64,000 nucleotides of DNA from Cristatella mucedo. Taxonomy: Eukaryota > Bryozoa > Phylactolaemata > Cristatellidae. Below the pieces are notes generated by a model. It made no database searches and was not told the DNA's origin. It saw only the letters and a program-made list of their open reading frames with translations. This document shows positions 46,680 through 58,817 of the stretch, one piece after another (within the stretch, counting starts at the first letter, position 1; each line of letters opens with the position of its first letter). The stretch lies in contig WPIO01000126.1 in the NCBI GenBank assembly GCA_009760855.2, forward strand, positions 1,068,870-1,132,869, read 5' to 3'. The position numbers and the translations under genes were made by a program.

Positions 46680-46845
46680 CACTAGGTAAGGTGGATGCTT
46701 TCACGACCTCGGTCCCGAGGTCGTGGGTTCGATTCCTGCGGTGGGCGATTCTTTATCGCCACTGCAAGCGATGGCGATAGCCGTGAAGGCTCTTCTGTCG
46801 CTATACAAAAAGAGGCTGTTTAATCAGCTAGGATTTATGACCCGA
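46680..46845 (+). mobile_element. tRNA-derived SINE, type 2
   Basis: Box B GGTTCGATTCC at 46726-46736 and the shared body (GGCGATTCTTTATCGCC, AAGGCTCTTCTGTCGCTA, GGCTGTTTAATCAGCT). Confidence 0.7.
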
Positions 46846-47094
46846 TGGCATAAAGCATTCCGGAAACAATAAAGATAAAGGTCCCAATAATCATAGGATA
46901 TTTCTTATTGTAGGTCAAGAGGTACTTTTATGTACGAAATGAACTGTACTGCCAAATATTACCACATTTCTTAAGAGCTTAGACAATACACAGGACTAGT
47001 TGACAGAAAACAAATCCAAATCTTAACCAACTAAAAGTAGAAAAAATAGCTATTCCGTTTTCCTTCATATCATGGTAGTATATATAAGATATAC

Positions 47095-47207
47095 AAGGTT
47101 GAGGAAAAATTTCGTTAACCGTGATTTTAATAATAATTTAATGAAATAATAATGTAATAAATTTAATAATGACAAAAACATGGTGCATGAAATTTTTCCT
47201 CAACCTT
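47095..47207. mobile_element. Short MITE with 18-bp perfect terminal inverted repeats
   Basis: AAGGTTGAGGAAAAATTT at 47095-47112 and its exact complement at 47190-47207 enclose a very AT-rich 77-bp core. Flanking TA dinucleotides would fit a Tc1/mariner-type target site, an inference. Confidence 0.7.
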
Positions 47208-48039
47208 ATAATACAATTCCAGCTTCTGCCACATTGATCGCAAACCAAACTTGCCTGCTTGAAAAGCTACACGTACATCAGTATGGAATTTTTCAAGTCC
47301 TCATCACGGTATTAAGATATAAGTCTTATATCAGTAAGCAAACATGCTGAGGAACCCAACTTTCAGAGTACCCACACATCCATGCAAAACACTAAAAACT
47401 CGCTCTATTTAAGCATGGCTATGGAACGAATGCATGCTAAAACAACAAACAAAAATGAGCAACTCTAAAATAGTTCAAATCCTTGCAAATATCTCTTGAA
47501 TATGTTCAACTCGTTGGTCACTCCGTGGCACTAAAAAACTGCTCCTTCGATAACAAATTGACCCAAAAAGCGTAACCAGAAAACGCTAGCGCTAATCAGT
47601 TACACAGCATAGAATGGCAATAGCCAGAGAATTTAATTATATGGAAGTAACCAGAACTAGAACTGAGTCATAACAGGGTAAGCTGTTGTGCCATGAAATC
47701 ATGCACCAGCTTCATAGCGTCTATTTCAAGCACCCTGGTATGCATACCAGTATAAGTGAGAAGGGCACATAAATAGCATGACCCTTACGACCCGAGGTGG
47801 TCGACATAGATGTTTCCAAGCATAGGCAGGTTAACGCATCGTTCAGCCAGCCAAGTCCATGTGTCAACAAACAACTGGTCTTCATGTGTCTAGCCATAAT
47901 GCCATTGCATCATAGACCACGTTAATGCCTCCAAAAAGCTGTGCACATTCACAGCTGACATAATCACTATGCTTATTTGAGCATTCAGGACAAGCATACT
48001 CTGCAGCGGTTACAGCTGGTGCATGAAACGCCAGAATCA

Positions 48040-49763
48040 TTAGTAAAATCTTTTACTTGATGAACCTTGCTGCTGCCGTGTAACTACCATAAAGCCCACA
48101 ACTGCCACGATACCAACGGCAACAACCAGAAGTATGAATAGGCATATTGCTTTCCAAATTCCAAAGTCCGAGAGAAAGCCTCTCTTTGGATCATCAATGT
48201 GATCTGAAAAGCAACCACATGGCTGAACCAGAAGACAGGAAGCCTTGTTAATAAGAATGCATTATCATGAACCTAGGGCTGCATCTCTGCTCCTTACACA
48301 AGGCTATCATCTCAAGCATGATTAACGAAACCAATATTCATCTTAGGCGGTATCGATAAACAGTGCACACACAATTCATTCCCAGTAGGCCAGAAGCAAA
48401 CCTGTCTCACACCCAATGACGAGACCGCGTGGGCTGCAAGGAAACGCTGCATTAACAAATGGCACGGAATTATAATAAAAAAGAAGTCAAGTCATTCAGC
48501 CTGGACCCTCACCACTTCAAATTTTAATGACGCAATTCAGTTTTAAAATTTCTTACGAAACAGCCTGCACGAGTAAATGCTGGGTTTTGCATGGGTACCA
48601 GGTAAGGATTGCCTATATCCAAGCCCAGACTTGGCCTGCAGATGGTCCTGTATGGAAGGAAGAGTGAGCTAATAGAACACGTTCGCATGTAGATCAGAGA
48701 AAAACGATGGCCATAGCAGGTTGGCAAGCGTAACTTCCTAAGCAAAGCCAATCGGACAGCTGCTTCTCCTTTTCTCAGTTGCAGAAACCAGGCAAACGAA
48801 TATCCCTAAACTAGCAAGAAGTCCTACTGCCAAAAACGCTCGCACCGAACGGTTGGCTTTTTTTAATCATGCTAAAAGCAACATGGCCACGTAGCACGAC
48901 TTGCTTAGCACAAAGCAACTAAAGCCAATGGGGCTGCCTCAACACACTCTCAAAATGTGCCTGACCGGCGCTAAGATATGAACGATGGTATGCAGAGGTA
49001 ACTGAAGCAGGGTCTGCGGCATCAGACCGAGGTATAGCCCGACTATAAAACCGACAGACACGAAAGACAGTCTCGAGAGAAACGCAGAGAACGTGCCTGA
49101 AAAAAAGCACATTCCCATAAAAACCTTACCGTGCAGGTACCCAACCCATCTAGATTGGCACGACTGGAGAGTCGCTTGATAGTCCGGGGAGTAAAACAGA
49201 TTACATTATGCACCCTTTGTAAAACTATCAGCTTCCAATGCCCACCAAAAAGCCAGTCACGTGGCCCATAAAGAATAGAAAAGGATTTCGTTTTATGTAA
49301 GCTAAGACCCGCTGCAAAGCCCCGCACTAGCTGAGCCTGGCGGACTGGGCTATCACTATCTAGAGTCTCGGCGGTGCACTTTGACAACTGGCGATAGAGG
49401 TCTCGCAGTATTACTTATTTATGCTTACGGCTTGGCAAAGTACTGAGGAACAAATAAGGAATAATAAAGCACACAATGCTATCAGCATACCTAGCATGAC
49501 CAAGCAAATTGTGATGACGATGCAGAAGCTTGTGGCCTCTTTGCCTGGCCAGACGAAGTCATAAATAATCATGGGGAGCGATGTCATGCTAAGTAAATAC
49601 CTACCAGCAGCACGTGTGTTTGTTTTTGGTTTGTCAATAAATATCCTGACATGTTTTGCATAACTTTATTATACCTGGCACTGTAGAAAACCCTCTTATT
49701 ACCCTAAAAAATGTATAGCAACATCAGCTGTGGCGGCCATACTGCCTGGATTTTTGTGCTTGA

Positions 49764-49814
<51 letters not shown>

Positions 49815-52659
49815 TGCACGCATGTGTGTGTGTGCATGTATGTATCCATATACCTACATTGAAGTGAGAGCAACCATTAAATACAAACGGCTCTGCCTCG
49901 AGTTTACAATGACCATCTGAACAAAGCTGATAAATATAGGGGCCTCTCTGCTGGTACTTCTGGATCTAGCAGCAGCATTTGACACTATGGACCACCAAAT
50001 CCTTCTGGAGTGCATTTCCAGACGCCTAGGTATCACTGGCACAGTGCTAAACTAGGTTAAGTCCAACCTCAGTGAGAGATGTCAGAGTAATAACAATAAT
50101 AATACATTTGATATAGCGCCCTCAGAGAACTCAATCTCTTTCTAGGCATTTTACATTTGCTGCAAAGGAAGCGCGATCGAAAGGTTAGGGGTAGCATGCT
50201 CAATGACAACACGGTGAGCATGCAAATATGGTTAGTGGTAGCATACACAATGTCAGCACGTATAAGCACATAAAGGGCAAACCACATGGACCCACTAAAG
50301 GCTGTGATAAATAGATGCGTTTTAGTTTCTTTTTAAATGTAGTCAAGTCAGGGGACGTCGTGACGAAAGTAGGAAGTGAGCTCCAGGCGTTGGGAGCAAA
50401 CGAACTTAATTTAATGCACGATCTCCAAAGGATTGATATACACTCGGCGTCAACAAAATCCTTGCAGTTGGACGCAGCTGTTGTAGCTGTAAAGCCATAT
50501 AATAATAATAATAGGGCGTTCTACGATGCCATTCATATTAAATTTATGCTCAGCATGAGAAAATGATTACTCACAGCTCAAAAATACATATCCTGTTGGT
50601 ACGTATGTGTTTAGTGTGTCACACTAACAACATACATGGTAACAGCACACGTGTTTGTTTTTGGGCTGTCTATCATCCTGTTCTGCACGCAATTTAAGTA
50701 AGCCTGGCATCGTAGAAGACCTTATTACTTAAAAAAATTTACAGCCACAGCAGGCAAGGCAATACTGATTTTTTTTGATTAAGTGTAAATGGCAATCAGT
50801 CATCTTGTGAGCCCTTAAAGCATGTGGTACTGCAGGGGTCGATTTTAGGTCCCATTCTTTGCCCCTCTGATTAAAGGGGTAAGGTGCTCGGCTTTGACAA
50901 CCAGGGCAGTGAGCTCGAGCCCTGCGATATATGAAACTATTGGCAGGTGATCAGGGTCTCGCAAAAACTCTATAACGCCACGAATAATAGTCAGATAGAC
51001 CTCGTTTTAGGCTCAATCTTTTGGTCAATAAAGCTATACCGCGGGCAGAGTTCAATTTTTATTCTCAATTTTTTGGCTAAGAAAGACAGGAGTGAGGTCT
51101 GGCCAGAATGTAGAGGGTTTCTCCGGGAGCGGGCTTCGTCTTCGGCGTTTCGACACCAACCACCAGTTGTTTCTTTGCCAGCTTCTTAGATCGTGCATCA
51201 ACTGTGCTGGCATCCTCAGTTTTTAGCTTGACATGTATAACTGAACATGAGGTTTTTCTACGATTTTTGACTATTTTCTAGAAAATAATTAATTCCCTTT
51301 GAACTTGGGGCCTTTGCGGGAACCCGGGACCCTGCCAATAGGTTCATATGTAAAACCTCTGGATAGAGATTAGGTTCTCTAAGGGTGCTACACAAATGAA
51401 TTACATAATTATATACATTCACTGTCTGTACTGTCCCTCTGGATGAAGTCATCCCCAAGCACAACCTTGGCTTTCATTAGCACACCGTCGACACCCTGCC
51501 CTTCCAATCCTTCGACTCTTATTAGCCTCGCTCCTCGTCCGACTCACTCAATTCTCTGTCAGCCTGCAACGACGGCATTCACATATGAATGGCTACTAAC
51601 TTCTTTAAAGACAATAAGACCAACGTAATAGTTATGGGCAAACCTCGTGTCATCTGAGGGTTTGAAGACCTTACCCTCAAGACTGGTTCATCCAGCACCA
51701 TTCTTGTGATGTCTGCCCGTAATAAAGACGTGCTATTGTATTGTATTAACTTATCATTATTTGAACACATTACCTTCAGCCTAAGGAATCGGTCTTCTTT
51801 CCATTAAAGAACATCACCAAAATCAGGGCTTGCTTAGATTAGAGGACAGCAGCCAATATAGCTCACAAGTTAGTGACATCGAGTCTAGATTACTTGCAAA
51901 TCAGGACTCTCGGCCCGTGCCCTTTATCGTCTGCACTTGATGCAAATGCAAAATGCAAATGTCTGCTCTCTCATCAACGGCATAGCTGCAACATAATGCC
52001 ACTTCTGTCTGAGCCTCTCTGGCTCCATATCAAGCATCGTATCGATTTCAAGATCCTCTGTCTGGCTTACAGGTCGCTTAACTCTCTTGCACCAGCCTAC
52101 CAATCCGACCTCCCTACCCCTGCGGCGTCCTATTGCACCACTAGCATCAAAGTATCTAGTCATCTTGCCGTCTAGCGCACCACGTTGAAATCGTTTGGAG
52201 ATCAAGTCTTAGCCTGCTTTCATCAATAGTCTGGAACTTGCTTCCAACTACGTTCACTACCTGCAATGGCCCTGCATCATTTATTAAGTCTCAGCTAAAG
52301 ATGCATCTGTTAAGTTTAGGTTTTTCTTCATCCAAGTGAACTTGTCTTTTGTTTGTTCCTGTGTGCTTTGTGTGAGTACCTACGTATGATTCAGTGCATG
52401 CTACTAGCCAGAGGTCCTACCAACAGGTGGCCTAGATAGAGATTAAGAGATTATTCTCCCTATTTGCTTCAGTACACTGGCCTCAGCATTATACTTGTTT
52501 GCTCTTGCATGCTTGATACCCTATATGTTACTAAGCCTATACGTTACCTATATGATACCCAATATCTTACTGAACTTGATACCGTATATGTTAGTGATTC
52601 CTTAGCAGTGATTTGCAATGCACCCGGATATAGATTTAGTTCCCTTCAATGATTTATTA

Positions 52660-52753
<94 letters not shown>

Positions 52754-55700
52754 GTATAACAATATGTGCGTACACACGTGTGTGCACGCACACATATACA
52801 TAAATATAAGGGACAGTGATTTACCATTGAACTGTGACCTATAAATCATAGGGGGTAATATGCAAGTTTACCACGATGGTCTTGATGATACGTCCTTGTC
52901 CATGGAGACCAGAGTCCTAACTAAGGAGAAACACGTCACAACTATAGTGCATGGCTCATACGAATGCACAGAAATAATTATCCATAGAACATACCTCTGG
53001 GAGAAGCAAAGACCGATGCACTTGGTTCAACGCTGTTGTAATCTGCTGGATTTCCCTGTCACAAAGAAGCTGCATATGGATACTCGAAAAAAGCAAGCAC
53101 ACTGCCCTCAAATAACAAACGGTCAGTGCAAACGAATGCTGAACTTACACTTGACTCCAGCTCGTAGAACTTAAGGGAGATGACGTCATGATTGTCTACA
53201 GATATCGAAGAACGACGAGATTTTAGCTAAGGCACAATGACAGGATATATTGCTGATCATCTTTGACAGCTCAACTGAGGCCGATTAAGGGCTACCTGAT
53301 GCGCTGGTATGAGCAATCGCAGTACCTGCCATTTCAATATTTTCCGTGACCGCATAGCGGTACTATACACCAAATGAATAAATGGCTTACTCTTGTAACT
53401 GTCTCCATATCACACAATCAATCTAATAAACCATTAGCAATCTACTCTCGTGCCTTTTACTCTATACATCCAAATAACGGGAGAGGCAAACTTGCAAACA
53501 TTGGGTTCATCGAGTGTGGAGTTTGTAAATTGAAGACTGTAATATATGTCTGGCATATATTTTCCATAAATAAGCAAAACCACAATAGATTTAAGTGCAC
53601 GAATATACACACTGGCTTGTTCAACTAAATGCAACAGGAACAATAGTGCATCGATAACAAAACCAAGTTCAAACAACACTACGGTAGCTTAGCATGCCAG
53701 TGCATCACGTAATCACTCGCTCAAAGTCCAAAAGGCTAGGAGTGCATGCTAATAACGTACTGACTAACGTGAATTACGGCCTACATCCACTTCAAGCCAC
53801 TTTTCTGCTATTCAGTCGTCCCTAACATACGACTGCCGACACGAAGTTTTAATGCCACAAAGTATGTGCGACGAACAGAAGAGGGAATGTTAGCTGAATC
53901 AGGACACTAGTGGTGAACTAACTAGGGCTGCTGAGATGAATGACAGTTAAATAAAGCACTCGTTAATGCCATTACGGTCAATATCAGCAGATTCTCTTGC
54001 TTATGCCTCTTTTTATACTATCTGCCCCTTTTAATCCTGCACATTTGATTTAAAATTGCACCAATACAGTAACAAGTCAAATATTGTAAGACCCTCAATA
54101 TGTCACATTCTGGCTTTGCCGCATTTTCACAACACTCTCTGACCTCGGAACGAATCCAGCATGATGAAGCCAACGCGCCAGCATCCAGCCACACATGCTG
54201 GCTTATGGTGTGCAAAACTGCAGTAGCACGGCACTGGGGAGCTTTCAGCACGTGGTCAGCTGGCTGACAAGTTCTTGCGCCGTGCTTGAGTGGCTGCCCA
54301 AAAGGAGCTCCAGCAAGCTGCCATGCCCAGTGAAACTCGGAAGAGCAAAGCTGAGGCATCGTGACTATCAGACATGCACTTTACTTTGAAGCACCGTGCA
54401 AACAAATAGTGGGCTATGCATGTGGACCTACCAGATAAGTCGCCGGTGGCAGCCGATGCTCCTAGGTAGAACCCGGTAGGCAGACGGACGTTGGAGACAG
54501 TAAAGCACTCTTCCCAAGCATCCTTGTTCTCCACATCAAGCGAAACCTGCCAATGATGGATGACAGAGGCTACATCTACAGCCTTTTGCAAGCACCGCAC
54601 GATGGCTTCGATCTCTTGTGTTGCTGCAATGTCACAGGTTTTGATAACAAACTGGCAAACCTAAAGAGCAGCTATCATAGCGCCGGGCAAAAAATGAGGG
54701 GCACATCTTGCTAGTCTCATGAGCCCAGATACTGAGCTGCTCGGAACTTTTCTGTCTGTTCCCCTGACTCTCCTTAGCAACATACTGTAGCTTTTCAAAT
54801 CATCCAGGAAACTGAAAGTAGTGGGGTGAAGTGAACTGTCCATGACAAGTTAGGATAGATTGTTTGAAAGGATAAATACATTAGCTGCACGTGGCTTAGT
54901 TTCATTTGCGTGGAACCAGTATATGACAAGTCAATTTCACAAACCTGGCCTCGCAAGTCAACAGTGCCTGCACAATCGGTCACTATACCATAATTTCCCC
55001 TCGCTTAGACACAACGAACAGCTAGAAAATTCACTTCAAATGATAGTGACATAAGAAAATAGATAAGGTGCAGTTATAAACGTACCCATACAGGTGTTCT
55101 GACAGTGGGGGCCAGGTGCCTGACGAATTAGCTCAGCTTTGATGAAACATAGGAGTCACAATGCCTGTTGCTGGCAGCTATCAGAAGTAAAACTCACCCA
55201 TGCGTAAAAAAAGAGCTGTGCAAGTATGGACATATTATAGCTTAAAAAGGCAAATCTTTCCTTTCTCCCGATTGACCCTAAGCAGCATTCGTTGATTCGT
55301 TGATTCCACTACCACAAAGTAAGATATACTGCTCACGAGACTACTCAGACTGGTCGAGTGCCTTACTTTTTAATATATGCCTCTTCATGAACATTTTTCC
55401 AAATAGCAGAGGGTGTCAGAGGGCCAACAGAGAGCATCTGCTCTATGTGTGAGACATATCTCGACAGCCACTAAGGTAGCATGTCGGCTACGCCGAGTAA
55501 CATAGAGTAATCCAGCAAGAAGGTAATCCAGCCAAGAGTATTAATTGTAGGATGACAATGCATGAAATAAACTTTCATAAAGAATATGAAAATTCTTCAC
55601 CCCCATGACCTTCACCACGACAGCATGCCTGGATTGAGCTGACAGTGTCTAAATGCAAAACAGATTAGTGTCGGAAATGCAACATGCCCTAATTAAGCAT

Positions 55701-58700
55701 ATACCTTCAAAAGGTGTAGCTAATCCTTATACAAATGAAATAATCGTTCTATACAACCACTATTTCTGGCCGCCAAGGCACAGTTCAAATATCAAAGGCT
55801 CATAGGAAAGCATTCGGGCAAGCCACCGGGTCTCTTTGATTCGTCCTTCATGTGCTTATGCGTGCTGACACTGTGCATGCTGCCACTAACCACATTTGCA
55901 TGCAGACCCTCTGCATGTCACCCTTAACCATGTTATTCATGTTGTTTATCAAGCATCTCTCCATCTCACCATTCAATCGCGTTTCCCTTTGCAGCAAATC
56001 CAGACGGCCTGTTGATTACTGCAGACATTAAACTAACTAGGTCTACTAAGTGAAAGCTTGAGAATGCATACAAAAGATTAGGGCTGATTGTCCATCGTCA
56101 GGCATACGAAACTATTGCAGATCATACCAATCGATCCTACTAAAGGCCAAGTATAGCTTCTATAGAACTATTGTTGATTCAGAGATGCACAATCCAACAC
56201 ATTGATCTCTACTATCGTCCATATCCTCACTGCTCCCAAATTAGCTATTTACCTAGGTGATCCTTGTGGTAATCTAGCTGATCGCTTCTCTAGCTTCTTT
56301 GTCAGCAAGACAGACAAGAGCAGAAAGTCCATCCCTAGAGCTGCAGCATCCCTTCTTGAGACGTGTCCCTCAAATAACAATCCCACAGGACTCCTATCCT
56401 TAAATTCGTGCAGCGCCTCAATGTCTACATTCAAGGAGGCCACGAATGACCTCATCTTGAAATTCATCACCAGTCAAAAAAGATTACCAGTCCTCTAGAC
56501 CCTACTCCCACTGTCTTACTTCTACGATGCATCGATCTGCTGCTGCCATCCATGCATAACTAACATAACAAATATGTCATTAACCTCAAGTCATGTCCCT
56601 GCAACTTTCAAAAAGGTGGTAGTCAGACCACAGTCAGGCTACTCAAGAAAGCAATACCAGACCAAGAAAACTTGAGCAACTTCCACCCAGTCTCCCTTTT
56701 AAGATTATTGTCAAAGACACTGGAACGACTTGCAGCAGACCAGCTGAATTTTTACATTGAAACTTCTAACCTGGAAAGTAAGCTCCAGTCTGATTTTATA
56801 GCTAATCACTCAACAGAGTCAGCATTGCTTCGGGTACATAACGACCTTCTTAGAAATGCCGACTTGGGTAGAGTCTCTCTGCTTGTTTTTCTTGATCTTT
56901 CTGCAGCGTTTGATGCTACTGATCCCCAAGTCCTTCTCGAGCGCCTCTCATTTTGCCTAGGCATCACTGGCATAGCACTACAATGGTTCAGGTCCTCTTA
57001 GGGAGAGACTCCGGAGCAATGATGTGAACAGACAAAGATCATCCGAAGAACCAATGAAGTTTGGGGTACATCAGGGCTCTGTGCTTAGTCCGGTTCTGTT
57101 CACGGTTTATATCTACCTCTTGCTCTCTACCTCTTGAGTAATCGACAAGCACAATCTAGGCTTTCACTTCTATGCAGATGACACTCGGGGGGGGGGTACC
57201 TTTGCTTTGATCCTTCACAGCCCTCCAGCACGTCGAATTCTCTCAACTCCCATGCTCCATGTACTGCTGACATCCACACATTAATGGCATCGAACTTTCT
57301 CAAATTGAAGATAAATAAAACTTACTAGTCTGCGCAAACGAGTCAGAAATTGAAAAGTGTAATGCTCAAAATCGGCTCAGCCAACAGATCTCATATTGAA
57401 TATGCACGAAATCTTGGTGTGCTGTTCCAAAGTGACCCTTTACTAGACCACATCGGCTCGATTTCTCGATTTCTGTAACTCACTGCCTGCTGGTCTATTG
57501 GCCCGTGCCAACAGGTACTTACAGTTGGTGCAAAACTCTGCGGCTAGGGTTGTCTGTCGCGACCATAGCAGCTGCTAAATCACACTAGTTCTCACCGACC
57601 TGCATTGCCTCCCAATAAAACAGTGTATTGACTTTAAGGTTCTGTCACTCACTGTTAGGTCCCTCAACTCTCTAACTCCTGCCTACCTACCAGAACTACT
57701 CACCCACCAGGCTACCGTACATAGTACGTTGCTTTTCTGAACCAAATCGTTTAGCTATACCTCGTACGAGCCTCAAATCGTTTGGAGACCGCACCTTTAG
57801 TTTGTATGCTCCCAAAGCCCGGAATTCACTCCCAACTGAAGTCGCATCCCTAACTTGATGACATTTAAAAAGGAGCTAAAAAGGCACCTGTTTATTACAG
57901 TATTTAATTGGTCCTTATGATTCGTCCTTTATGTGCTTATGTGTACTGGCACTGTGCATGCTGCCTCTAACCAAACTAGCATGCCGACCGTGTGCATGTC
58001 ACCCCTAACCATGTTATTCATGTTGTTTATGAAGCATGATATTACTCACCATTCAATCGCGTTTCCCTTTGCAGCAAATGCAAAGTGCCTAGAAAGAGAT
58101 TGCGTTCTCTGAGGTCGCTTTATCAAGTGCATTATTAGTATTATAAGGACTGGTTTTGAAAGGTTTACATTTTGCAACTGCATAGCCTTGGCGGTCTTGA
58201 AAGGCTTTAGCACCAAACTCGTGCAATTTCTCCCCAACTACACCGGCTCAGAAGCTTTGCTCTACAGGCGCCCCGCCCTCCAGGCCTCTATAGCTAAGCA
58301 TGCCTCCCTCTCCACCCAAATGCTGAAGCTGCAATCTGGAAGGCCCTTTCAGCATGGTCAAACCTGGTAGCTCATCTCGGAATCCTTCATGCCCCTCCCC
58401 CGGCAATTACAGGGAGGGCTAATGGACCAAAAGTTGAGCGGTACACCTGAGACATAACACTTGTAGGTCGTTGGATGGGGACTAAAGCCCTCACCCGGGC
58501 ACATCTGCCTACTGCCTTGGATACAGCAAGAGGAGAGTTGGCTCCATGCAGTCAGAAGAACCAAGAGGCCAACCTATGTAAGTCTGGGACCTACTAATCA
58601 CTGGTTCTACAGATCACCTTCTAAACTCAGCCAATATAAACATACAGTGGCAAACAGACAACCTGATCAACTTTACAGGCAAGTGTAGTCATATGCCCGT

Positions 58701-58731
58701 ATGGCAATCCAAAAGGTATTACACAAACGAA

Positions 58732-58817
<86 letters not shown>

